A DNA stretch of 64,000 bases from Azonexus hydrophilus DSM 23864. GTDB taxonomy: Bacteria > Pseudomonadota > Gammaproteobacteria > Burkholderiales > Rhodocyclaceae. A program made the translations under genes and the position numbers. The notes under the pieces are model-generated. The model had not been told where the DNA came from. It saw nothing but the letters and a program-made list of their open reading frames with translations, and searched no databases. Shown here piece by piece: positions 1 to 8,048 of this stretch. The stretch lies in NCBI RefSeq assembly GCF_000429605.1, contig NZ_KE386925.1, positions 1 to 64,000 of the forward strand, given 5' to 3'. Positions within the stretch are counted from its first letter, which is position 1, and each line of letters begins with the position of its first letter.

Positions 1-651
1 CAGACGCTGATAGCGTGCCGACACGTCGTGCAGGTTGGCGGTTTCGGTGGTCAGATTGACTTCGGCCAGGGCCAGACGGCTGCCGGCTTGCTCCAGATCG
101 ACGCGACGCCCGACGCCCGATGCCGTACGCACCTTCAGTTGCTCGTGCGTGGCCTTGTGGCGGATGTAGTTGTCTTCGGCGAGATCGACCAGGAAACGGT
201 AGCGCAGCACATCGAGATAGGCGCGGCTGGCTTCCAGAGCGACGTTCTCGGAGGCTTCGAGCAATTCGTAGTAACGGACCAGACGCGCCTTGTCGAGTTT
301 GCGAACCTCGCTGCGCGTGGCAAACCCGTCGAACACCATCTGGTTCAGGGTCAGCGCGTAGCCCTGGCGGGTGTAGTTGTCCTTGGTATTCGTCGGCGGC
401 GTCTTCAGACTCTCGCGGCCAGCGCCCGCAGTCAGGTCTACCCGCGGAAAATAGCCACCGCGTGCCACCCCGATTTCCTCGTCGGCCGCCTTGTAGTTAC
501 GCCACTTGGTCGTCACTTCCGGGCTCTTCAGCACCGCTTGCTGGGCAATCTCGCGCAGGGCGTCGTGCACTTGTTGCGTACCGGTTTCCTGAGCCTGCGC
601 GACGCTGGCAAACAGGCTGCCGATGAGGAAAGGGAGGATGGCCATTTTCAT
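1..651 (-). CDS. TolC-family outer membrane efflux protein (type I secretion, LapE-like), C-terminus cut by window edge
   Basis: Outer-membrane channel component, 217 N-terminal residues visible and open to the left edge. The start ATG at 651 is followed by a typical signal peptide (MKMAILPFLIGSLFASVAQA, cleavage likely after AQA). The mature part begins with a TolC-family coiled-coil repeat: helices with the pattern of the first repeat (ALREIAQQAVLKSPEV near residue 30, then a Y/F-rich turn and a VRKLDKARLVRYY helix). The gene starts 3 bases after the stop of a small helix-turn-helix gene and lies downstream of the giant RTX adhesin on the same strand, so it is probably the outer-membrane exit for that adhesin, by analogy with LapE of the Lap system. 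The matching ABC transporter and membrane-fusion protein would be expected just beyond the left edge, which cannot be seen. Family assignment is secure; the LapE role is inferred from position. Confidence 0.85.
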   Translation of the reverse strand, partial: MKMAILPFLIGSLFASVAQAQETGTQQVHDALREIAQQAVLKSPEVTTKWRNYKAADEEIGVARGGYFPRVDLTAGAGRESLKTPPTNTKDNYTRQGYALTLNQMVFDGFATRSEVRKLDKARLVRYYELLEASENVALEASRAYLDVLRYRFLVDLAEDNYIRHKATHEQLKVRTASGVGRRVDLEQAGSRLALAEVNLTTETANLHDVSARYQRL

Positions 652-654
652 GAT

Positions 655-969
655 TCAGGCGGCTCCCATGTGCAGCGAAGCAGACGGTTTGGCGCGACGG
701 ATGCGCGGCTTGCCAGAAATATTCTGCAGGGTTTCCACGGATTTTCCGTTACGCAGTTCCTTGAGCAGGCGTTCGGCGCCCTTGGTCTCGCCGTAGGCAA
801 GATGGATCAGCAGCAAGACCTGTTTGGGAATGGTTCGCCCCGTTTCATAGCGTGATCCCCCGGACTGGGTGACCAGGATGCGTTTCCAGAAGTCGGACTG
901 TTTCATCCCCATGCGATCGCGAAGGTCGCGGATGTCCTGGCCGGTGGTGCAGATCAGTACTTTGTCCAT
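655..969 (-). CDS. Small helix-turn-helix protein between RTX adhesin and TolC-like gene
   Basis: A 104-residue protein starting at ATG 969, preceded by a good ribosome binding site (AAGGGAGAAACAGC just upstream). Residues 10-55 look like an XRE-type helix-turn-helix: LRDRMGMKQSDFWKRI followed by TQSGGSRYETGRTIP and a hydrophobic helix. This resembles the DNA-recognition layout of Cro/CI-type regulators (a residue run around QSDFWKR, then SGGSRYE). The C-terminal 35 residues are basic (KPRIRRAKPS) and probably unstructured. It sits 25 bases downstream of the adhesin stop and 3 bases before the TolC-family gene, so it is almost certainly cotranscribed with both. A regulator of the adhesin operon is the natural guess, but a DNA target cannot be read from the sequence. 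Confidence 0.7.
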   Translation of the reverse strand: MDKVLICTTGQDIRDLRDRMGMKQSDFWKRILVTQSGGSRYETGRTIPKQVLLLIHLAYGETKGAERLLKELRNGKSVETLQNISGKPRIRRAKPSASLHMGAA

Positions 970-994
970 GCTGTTTCTCCCTTGTGAAGATGGC

Positions 995-3900
995 TTAATC
1001 GACCAGCAGTTTTCCCTGCTGGAGCAAGTTCTGGATGATTTGGCTATTACCGGTGAATTGACCGCCTTCACTGAAATCGACACCCTCGATGACGATTTGC
1101 TGCGTGACCGCGGCCCCATTGCCGAGTGGGTTGATATGGATGGTCGTGCCGCTGGCGGTGGTTTCGAAATGCAGGTATTGCGTCAGATTGCCGGGCGCGA
1201 AACCGTCGTGGTACTCGCCTTGCAGCAGATCCCGCAGATCGATGATGTCGCCGCCAGCACCAACCGGGGCGTGCAGGTTGAAATCCATGATCCGGTCGAT
1301 GGCGGGTGTGTCTACCGTGCCCTGATCACCGAATTCCCAGCGGAAAACATCGCTGCCATCGCCGCCCCAGAGCAGGTCGTTGCCCTTGCCGCCGATCAAC
1401 AGATCGTTGCCGTTGCCAGCGTGAAGCGCGTCGTCACCGGCGCCACCTCGCAACAGGTCGCTGCCATCGCTGCCGATGAGCACATCGTTGCCGTCATGGC
1501 CGTAGAGGCGGCTGCCTTCCTGGGTGGCGGTCAGCGTGTCGTCCTGTGACGAGCCTTCGATGATCCGTCCGTTCTGATCCGGGGTGCTGAGCAGACCGAC
1601 TTCTGCCAGCGAACCGACGCTGCTGGTGCTGCTCAGTCCATTGCTGTCGGTGGCAGTGATGCTGGTGGCGCTGAGAACGCTGACGTCGAGCAGCGACTGC
1701 TCGTAATGCACGGTGCCGAGAAGCTCGTTCAATGCCAGGTTGTCGATGGTGCCGCCATCCTTGGCCGTGATGACCAGGGTCGAACTGGGCAGGATCAGAC
1801 CGAGCAGACCCGGATTGTTGATGATCGCGAGATTCAGCCCCAGTTCGTCGGCCAGCGCATGCGAGGCCTTCAGGTGGTAGGGGCCGAGGTTGATCAGCGA
1901 GCGGTAGGAAATTTCCAGCTTGGCGATATTGTTGTTGGCATCGACGGCGGTGAAGCGCGTGCGTGTTCCCAGATCGATCAGGTCGAGGGCATCGAGCCCG
2001 ATGATGCCGAGCAGGTTGTTGCTGGTTTCGATGCCGGTGACCGGGGCGACATTGACGGTCGATGGTGTGCCGGTGCCGATGAACTGCAACGAGCCGGTGG
2101 CCTGGTCGCCATCGTTGTCGACCAGGATGAATTCGACCTGGGTCGTGCTGCCGCGAGGAGGCGCTTCGGCGACGTGGTATTGATAGCTGCCATCGCAAAG
2201 GCCGATGCGGATGGTTTCGCCGGCGGTGGTCTGCACGGTCAGTGTCCGGGTGACCGGGTCGAATTGATAGCCGCTGACCGTCGCCGAAGTGCCGCTGACG
2301 GCGATGGTGTTGGCCTGCGCGTCATAGGCAAAGAGGTAACCGCCGATGGCGAGCGCGGCGACATGCCCGCCGTCCGCACCGAAGCCTCCGAGGCTGCCGC
2401 TGAGCGTGGTCGGGCCGCTGACTGTCGCCGCGAAGACGCAGGCCATTTCGTTGAAATCGCCAATCCAGTAGCCGTTCAGGTCGGATTCTGCCTGACCGTC
2501 CCAGGCAATCGGGTTGAGCTGGTTGGGGATGATGATGGAACGTGGACCGACACCGATGGCCTGCGAGGTCATGTCGTTGTCGTTGAGGAACTGGCGCCAG
2601 GCGCATTCCTCGTCCCGGTCGATGCCGTCGCCGAGGAAGGGGTCGAACTGTCCCGGATAGTTGAAGGGATGTCCGCTGCTGTCGATGGTCGGTTCGCCAT
2701 CGGAGAAGAAGTACGAGACATTCTGCCCGCTGGCGATTTTGCCGTCGCTGGCAAACGCCAGCTTGGCTGTGGCCAGGGCGGCGTCGTAGTTCGAAGCTTC
2801 ATTTCCGGCTTCCAGGCCGGCGAGCAGCAGGCGTGCCTCGTCGATGGTCAGCCAGCGTTCGCCCAGTGCATGTCCGTCGTTGCCGAAGACCACCAGACGA
2901 ACCTTGACGTCGCCCAGCGCGTCGTAGCGGTCGAGCAGGTCGCGGATGGCGATCTTGGCCAGATCCAGTCGGCTCAATTCCTGGCCGGCCAGGTCCTTGA
3001 CGCCGGTGCGCTGATTCATGCTGGCGGAGAGGTCGAGCATGATCATCAGGTTGGTATCGACACCGTCGCCATCGCCGATCCGGATCGCCTGGTTGTTGGC
3101 CAGCGGCGCGTCGTCCTCGATGTGCACCGTCAGGCTGGTTTCGCTTTGCTGGCTGCCGTCGTTTGCCCGGATCGTGAATTGCAGGCTTTCGATGTTTTCA
3201 CCGTTGCCGCTTGGGTGATCGATGGGTTTCAGCAGGCGGACTTCATAATTTCCCTGGCTGTCGATCCTGGCGCAGATGACTTCCGGACCGAGCGCGCCGG
3301 CACGACCGACGAGCGGGGAGTCTTCGGTTCCCGCCCCCGACCAGACAATCTGGACGCCACCGGAATAGAGCGCCTGGCTCGGCGGGGCAAGGCACAGGGA
3401 TAGCGTGGCGTTGCCGTTGACGATGCCGATGGTGCCGCTGGCAGTCGGTTCATCGGTGTTGTCGTGCGGATTGCCCTCGCGGTCCGGAATGCCGTGGCGC
3501 AAGCCTTCTTCCGAGACACTGACTTCGGCATCGACAATGATCAGGTTGGTCCAGAAAAGCGCTTGCGCTTCGCCGCGTGGCGTCGTGTTACCGGCCGGAT
3601 CGCGGATTTCGGCCTCGACGGTAATCGTGGTGCCGTGCGCCTGGGGCGGGAAATGGGTGGTGACGAAGCCGGCTTGCTTGTCGGCGGCGGTGATCTGGAT
3701 TTCCCGGGTCAGTTGGCTGGAAGTGACGACAACGATGTCGCCGATATCCACCTTGTCGCCATCGAAGCGAACCTGAACGTCCACTTCGCCGTTCAGTTCG
3801 GCAGCGCTGATCCGGCCGTCACCGTTTGCATCCTCGGTGATTTCGACCAGCGGGGCATTGCCTCCGTTGGGCGCCAGGGTGTCGATGGTGGCGCCGGCAT

Positions 3901-6016
3901 GTCCGACCTTGCCAAGATTGCCGGCCGGGTCGCGGACCTGTGCGGAGACGTCGATTCTCTGACCTTCACCCGGGTTGTCGAACTCAAATGCCACGCTGCC
4001 ACGAATCACGTCGCTCTGGGTCATGACGATGGGGGCGAGCACCTGACCGTTGACGGTGACCAGCAGTTGATCGCCGGCGCGGATGGTCGGGGGGAGGGTG
4101 ATGCTGACGTCGATCTTTCCCTGCAATTCGGCGGCGTTGATCCAGCCGTCACTGTTCCTGTCCTCAAGGATGAAGACCTGGGGCGCTCCCGGTTCGCCCA
4201 GCATCAGGCGGGCGCTGGCTTCGGCCGGTCCGGCGGAATTGCCGGCAATGTCGCGGATCGTGGCGGTTGTGACAAAGGTCGTGTCGTCCGCCGTGGGGTT
4301 GAATTTGACGTCGAGGTGACCGGCGGCGATGTCGGCTGCGGTCAGCGTGAACACCTGGTCGACATTGCCGCTGCCGGACACCGTCAGCGAATCCCCGACG
4401 GCTGCACCGGCAGGAAGCGTTACCCGGACATCGATGTCGTTGTCGCGCAGTTCTTCCCGGTTGATGAAACCATCGCCATTGCGGTCTTCGGTGATGGCAA
4501 CGCTCAGGCCGCTGAACACGGTGGTGTCGATGATGGCCGAAGCTTCGCCGGTGGGGCTGGTGTTGCCGGCCAGGTCACGGATGAAGGCGGTGACCGTGAC
4601 GGTTTGCCCATCGCCGGGATTTGGAATGCCTCCGATATCGACGTGACCGTTGCGGATATCCTGCTGGGTCAGCAGGATCGGCAGGCGGGCGTTGCCATTG
4701 ACGCTGACGAACAGCCATTCTCCGGCGCGGGCGCCGGAGGGCAGGCCGATGCGGGCATCGATGTCGCCTTGAAGCTCGGCCGCATTGATGTAGCCGTCGC
4801 GATTGAGGTCGTCCAGCAGGGTGACGCGTGGCGCACCGATGTCGCTGGTTTCGATGATGGCGGCAGCGCTGGCCTCATTGGACAGATTTCCGGCCGGGTC
4901 GCTGACCTGGGCGCGAACTTCGAGCTTGCTGCCATTGCCGGGCGGATCGAGTTCGATTTCCACGCGGCCTGCATCGATATGGGCCTGGGTCAGTTCGATG
5001 GTGATCGTCGAATGCCCGGTCGCCCAGATGGTCAGCAGATCGCCGGCAATCGCTTCCGGCGGCAGGGTGAATTCAACGTCGACCTTGCCCTGCAATTCCG
5101 CCTTGTTGATGTAGCCATCGCCATTGATGTCCTCGGTGATGGTGACGACCAGTCCCTGCAGGTTGCTGGTGTCGATCTTTGCCGCTGCGCTGCCGCGTTC
5201 CGAGGCATTGCCGGCCGGGTCGATCAGGTAAGCGTCGACGACCAGCACGCTGCCATGCGGCGGGATGGGAAAATCGGTGGTGATGTAGCCATTGGCCTTG
5301 TCGGCGGCATTGATCACGATATCGCGGACGATCGTGCCGTCCGAGACGCGTACGGTATCGCCGACATCGACCAGGTCGCGATTGAACTCGACTCTTACAT
5401 CGGCATTGCCATTGGCTTCGGCGCGGTTGATGAAGCCGTCGTTGTTGGCATCTTCAACAATGATGACCCGGGGAGCAGCGCCGCCGTTGGGCGGTGTGTT
5501 GTCGTCCGGAAGCAAGTTTCCAGCTGAGAGCACTGCCTCATCCGAGAGCGCGAGGCCGGATCGGTCGCCCGTTCCGAAATTGTAGGCCGTTGCCGCGCCG
5601 CCGATTTCCTCCAGGATGCGTGCGAATTCGATGAAGCTGTGACCGCCTTCGCTGGTGGCGCCTGCTTGCCCTGCGGCCGGTGCTTCTTCGTCCAGCAGTT
5701 CGTCGAGCGGTGCATTGCTGGCCAGGGCCTGGGTGATCTGGCGGAAGCCGTCGCTGCCGGTGCGTATGGCGCTATCGTCCGGCGAGCTGGTGCCGGCGAC
5801 CTCATTGTCGAAGACGACGGTCTGACTGTTGCCAAGCCGGATCTCGCGGCCGTCGTTCGCGGCCAGAACGATATCGGCGTTGGCGCCGGTGACGACTGTT
5901 TCGCCGGGGAGGAGCCTGTCACCGGCCTTGAGTTGCCGGCTGGATCCATTTTTCGTGATGGCAAATGCGCTGCCGTTCAGCGAGACCACCTGGGCGATAG
6001 GGTTGGTTTGTGACAT
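995..6016 (-). CDS. Giant RTX adhesin with LapA-type retention module, EF-hand-bearing Ig-like repeats, VWA domain and C-terminal type I secretion signal
   Basis: 1673 residues. Residues 1-75 form an N-terminal retention module (an AQVVSLNGSAFAITKNG-type beta fold ending in a VVTGANADIVL strand), the part of LapA-like proteins that jams in the outer-membrane pore. A helical segment (ITQALASNAPLDELLDE) leads to PAAG at 113-116, the place and sequence type where LapG cuts LapA. Residues about 180-820 hold six roughly 108-residue Ig-like repeats, each opening with an EF-hand-like loop (DANNDGFIN 189, DINGDGYIN 296, DLNRDGYIN 403, DRNGDGFIN 511, DRNSDGWIN 619, DANGDGRIS 729). A von Willebrand A domain follows at about 988-1180 with MIDAS DLSAS at 995-999. 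About five glycine-rich RTX nonapeptides lie at 1505-1556, and a VCA0849-type type I secretion C-terminus at 1570-1673. Start ATG 6016 has GAGGAATC upstream. Function: calcium-dependent surface adhesin, probably for biofilm. No LapD or LapG homologue lies in the window. Confidence 0.93.
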   Translation of the reverse strand: MSQTNPIAQVVSLNGSAFAITKNGSSRQLKAGDRLLPGETVVTGANADIVLAANDGREIRLGNSQTVVFDNEVAGTSSPDDSAIRTGSDGFRQITQALASNAPLDELLDEEAPAAGQAGATSEGGHSFIEFARILEEIGGAATAYNFGTGDRSGLALSDEAVLSAGNLLPDDNTPPNGGAAPRVIIVEDANNDGFINRAEANGNADVRVEFNRDLVDVGDTVRVSDGTIVRDIVINAADKANGYITTDFPIPPHGSVLVVDAYLIDPAGNASERGSAAAKIDTSNLQGLVVTITEDINGDGYINKAELQGKVDVEFTLPPEAIAGDLLTIWATGHSTITIELTQAHIDAGRVEIELDPPGNGSKLEVRAQVSDPAGNLSNEASAAAIIETSDIGAPRVTLLDDLNRDGYINAAELQGDIDARIGLPSGARAGEWLFVSVNGNARLPILLTQQDIRNGHVDIGGIPNPGDGQTVTVTAFIRDLAGNTSPTGEASAIIDTTVFSGLSVAITEDRNGDGFINREELRDNDIDVRVTLPAGAAVGDSLTVSGSGNVDQVFTLTAADIAAGHLDVKFNPTADDTTFVTTATIRDIAGNSAGPAEASARLMLGEPGAPQVFILEDRNSDGWINAAELQGKIDVSITLPPTIRAGDQLLVTVNGQVLAPIVMTQSDVIRGSVAFEFDNPGEGQRIDVSAQVRDPAGNLGKVGHAGATIDTLAPNGGNAPLVEITEDANGDGRISAAELNGEVDVQVRFDGDKVDIGDIVVVTSSQLTREIQITAADKQAGFVTTHFPPQAHGTTITVEAEIRDPAGNTTPRGEAQALFWTNLIIVDAEVSVSEEGLRHGIPDREGNPHDNTDEPTASGTIGIVNGNATLSLCLAPPSQALYSGGVQIVWSGAGTEDSPLVGRAGALGPEVICARIDSQGNYEVRLLKPIDHPSGNGENIESLQFTIRANDGSQQSETSLTVHIEDDAPLANNQAIRIGDGDGVDTNLMIMLDLSASMNQRTGVKDLAGQELSRLDLAKIAIRDLLDRYDALGDVKVRLVVFGNDGHALGERWLTIDEARLLLAGLEAGNEASNYDAALATAKLAFASDGKIASGQNVSYFFSDGEPTIDSSGHPFNYPGQFDPFLGDGIDRDEECAWRQFLNDNDMTSQAIGVGPRSIIIPNQLNPIAWDGQAESDLNGYWIGDFNEMACVFAATVSGPTTLSGSLGGFGADGGHVAALAIGGYLFAYDAQANTIAVSGTSATVSGYQFDPVTRTLTVQTTAGETIRIGLCDGSYQYHVAEAPPRGSTTQVEFILVDNDGDQATGSLQFIGTGTPSTVNVAPVTGIETSNNLLGIIGLDALDLIDLGTRTRFTAVDANNNIAKLEISYRSLINLGPYHLKASHALADELGLNLAIINNPGLLGLILPSSTLVITAKDGGTIDNLALNELLGTVHYEQSLLDVSVLSATSITATDSNGLSSTSSVGSLAEVGLLSTPDQNGRIIEGSSQDDTLTATQEGSRLYGHDGNDVLIGSDGSDLLRGGAGDDALHAGNGNDLLIGGKGNDLLWGGDGSDVFRWEFGDQGTVDTPAIDRIMDFNLHAPVGAGGDIIDLRDLLQGEYHDGFAPGNLTQYLHFETTASGTTIHINPLGNGAAVTQQIVIEGVDFSEGGQFTGNSQIIQNLLQQGKLLVD

Positions 6017-6087
6017 GACTTGATTCCTCGCACCGAATTTGATGTGCCCTGGATGGGCAGGGGGGCTTATGCAAGCTGTTATATCAA

Positions 6088-6093
6088 ATTATA
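6088..6093 (-). promoter_or_regulatory. Candidate -10 element for the adhesin operon
   Basis: On the minus strand this reads TATAAT, a perfect sigma-70 -10 hexamer, about 72 bases before the adhesin ATG. No good -35 is seen at 16-18 bases: TTGGTT lies 15 bases upstream. Either an activator is needed or this is only an AT-rich coincidence. Confidence 0.35.
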
Positions 6094-6331
6094 CGATAAA
6101 ATCAAATTAACCAAGCATTTTCATTTCGCGTTTTGCGTTGTTTTTGCATTCATGGCGGCTCGTTCTACCGCTGCGCTCGATCGCATTGGCAGCGAAATAT
6201 TTGGCCGTTGTTTGTTTAAGTTGTTGTAAAAATGATTTATTTTCTGTTTTTCGGTTTGTTTGTGTGGCGGTGGAGCGTTTGCATGCCTGGAATTTTGCGT
6301 ATCACTATCGATGAAGCGAGGTATCATATTT

Positions 6332-6348
6332 AAACGAATAGTTCGTTT
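6332..6348. promoter_or_regulatory. Perfect inverted repeat AAACGAA-TAG-TTCGTTT upstream of the diguanylate cyclase
   Basis: Seven-base arms with a 3-base spacer form an exact palindrome ending 11 bases before the GTG start of the REC-PAS-GGDEF gene and overlapping the region just upstream of its GAGG ribosome binding site. It could be an operator or a small RNA stem near the ribosome binding site. No specific regulator can be assigned. Confidence 0.45.
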
Positions 6349-6359
6349 TGAGGTGTGTC

Positions 6360-8048
6360 GTGCGACTTGAGTCACATCTGCTGGATGAAGCGAAGGCGTC
6401 GATACTGGCGGTGGATGACACGCCGGCCATTCTTCAGTTGCTCGAACTGACCTTGGGGATCGATTACGAGATCGTTCCCGTTGAATCGGGGCAGGCGGCG
6501 CTTGATGCCTTTCGTCAACGTCAGTTCGATCTCGTCATGCTTGATCTGATGATGCCGGACATGGATGGCTTCGAGACCTTGAAACGGCTCAAGGAACTGC
6601 CATCCTTCGAGGGGACGCCGGTCATCTTCCTGACGGCCATGGATGATCTGACCAACGAATGCAGCGCCCTGGAACTCGGGGCGGACGATTACATCACCAA
6701 GCCGTTCAAGCCGAATCTGGTTCGTCTCAGAATCGCCAACATCCTGCACCGGGTCCGTTTGCAGCGTTTGTTGTCGCTGGCCCTGGCCGGGGCCGATCAG
6801 GGGCTGTGGTCATGGAATCTGGATGGCGGGGTAAGAATTGCTTCTGCCTGGAGCCAGCCCTTGACTGTCGATGGGCAGGTCAAGGCGCTCGAGTTCAAGG
6901 ATTGGCGGGAGGTTTGCCACCCCGATGATGTACCTGCCGTGAGCGAAGCCAGTCGCGACTATTTGTCCGGTCTCAAGCCGGCGTTCGAAATCGATGTTCG
7001 CCTGCGGCGCCTCGGCGGGACGTGGACCTGGTTCAATATCCACGGCAAGTTCAGCGGTGCCGAGATGATCATTGGCACCTATCGCAATGTCGAGGCGCGC
7101 AAGCAGGCTGAGTTGAAACTTCGCGAGAGCGAAGAGCGCTTGCGCCATGTCATGGATGCGACCGGCGAAGGTATCTGGGACTGGGCCGTCCAGGAGCCGA
7201 TCGTTCGGCATAACGCTGCCTGGTGCCGCTTGTTCGGTCTGGGCGAGGAAACAGCCAATCACCCGGTGGCCGAGGTGCTGGCCATGATCAATCCGGATGA
7301 CCGGCCCGAGGTTGAACGCCTGCTGCACGAATGCCTGGTCAACGATCAGCCGTTTTTTGCCGAGTACCGTGTCCGTCACGTCGATGGCTGGGATGTCTGG
7401 GTGCAGGCACGCGGCAAAGTCGTCGAGCGTGCGGCCGATGGCTCCCCCTTGCGCATGGTCGGGGCGTTGCAGGATGTTTCGGAGAAAAAGCGGATCGAGG
7501 AAGAGTATCGCCGTCTGGCCCTGTTCGATACCTTGACCGGCCTCCCCAATCGCCGCTTGCTGATTGATCGCCTGGTCCAGGCGATCGAGCAGAATCGCCG
7601 CAATGCGACGCTGGGGGCGCTGATGTTCATCGATATGGATCGTTTCAAGACGCTCAACGACACCCTGGGCCATGATCACGGCGACATGCTGCTGATCGAG
7701 GTGGCTCGCCGCTTGTCGGGCGCTGTCCGGAAAATGGACACGGCGGCCCGTCTCGGCGGTGACGAGTTCGTCATCATGCTGCCGCAGTTGTCGGCGGATG
7801 CCGCCATGGCCATGAAAGACGCCATGACCGTGGCCAACAAGGTACTGCGCAATCTGGGGGTGAGCTATCAACTGGGCCGTCATGAGTACGACAGCACGCC
7901 GAGTATTGGCCTGACCTTGTTCTCAGGGGCCCATGGCGAGACTGTTGATGGCATTCTCCGGCGCGCCGATGCAGCGATGTACGAGGCCAAGCGGACTGGC
8001 CGGAATCGCGTTTGCGTCGATCAGGCATTCGCCCTGGCAAACGCTTAG
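6360..8048 (+). CDS. Response regulator diguanylate cyclase (REC-PAS-PAS-GGDEF)
   Basis: 562 residues from the GTG at 6360, chosen because GAGG lies 6 bases upstream and the receiver domain begins at once; a TTG at 6348 is the only upstream alternative. Residues about 12-125 are a receiver domain with the phosphoacceptor Asp62 in DLVMLDLMMPDMDG, acidic pair VDD near 20, and the conserved Lys in DDYITKPFKP. Two PAS-type sensor regions follow (about 135-245 and 255-385, the second starting at ERLRHVMDATGEG). The GGDEF domain begins at LTGLPNRRLL and carries an intact GGDEF at 466-470 with an RKMD inhibitory-site motif five residues before it. It should make c-di-GMP under control of a partner histidine kinase and feedback inhibition. 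It is divergent from the adhesin, so raising c-di-GMP may promote retention of that adhesin. It meets the TolC-family gene tail to tail with a 4-base overlap. Confidence 0.92.
   Translation: MRLESHLLDEAKASILAVDDTPAILQLLELTLGIDYEIVPVESGQAALDAFRQRQFDLVMLDLMMPDMDGFETLKRLKELPSFEGTPVIFLTAMDDLTNECSALELGADDYITKPFKPNLVRLRIANILHRVRLQRLLSLALAGADQGLWSWNLDGGVRIASAWSQPLTVDGQVKALEFKDWREVCHPDDVPAVSEASRDYLSGLKPAFEIDVRLRRLGGTWTWFNIHGKFSGAEMIIGTYRNVEARKQAELKLRESEERLRHVMDATGEGIWDWAVQEPIVRHNAAWCRLFGLGEETANHPVAEVLAMINPDDRPEVERLLHECLVNDQPFFAEYRVRHVDGWDVWVQARGKVVERAADGSPLRMVGALQDVSEKKRIEEEYRRLALFDTLTGLPNRRLLIDRLVQAIEQNRRNATLGALMFIDMDRFKTLNDTLGHDHGDMLLIEVARRLSGAVRKMDTAARLGGDEFVIMLPQLSADAAMAMKDAMTVANKVLRNLGVSYQLGRHEYDSTPSIGLTLFSGAHGETVDGILRRADAAMYEAKRTGRNRVCVDQAFALANA

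Larger units (their letters stand above)
6017..6359. other. AT-rich divergent intergenic region between adhesin and diguanylate cyclase
   Basis: This 343-base stretch has clearly lower GC than its surroundings and no supportable gene. It must carry the promoters of both the minus-strand adhesin and the plus-strand diguanylate cyclase. Visible elements are a consensus TATAAT for the minus strand at 6088-6093 and a perfect 7+7 inverted repeat at 6332-6348, just before the cyclase start. It also contains many short T-rich tracts, as expected for a region bound by nucleoid proteins or regulators. Confidence 0.7.

Noticed and set aside
1706..3403. 565-residue open frame antisense to the adhesin VWA region
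   Set aside because: High GC third positions of the real gene keep the opposite strand free of stops; no recognisable domain.
3464..5527. 687-residue open frame antisense to the RTX adhesin
   Set aside because: It is the mirror of the Ig-like repeats, with a Gly/Asp/Val pattern repeated at the adhesin's own period; no start signal or family match.
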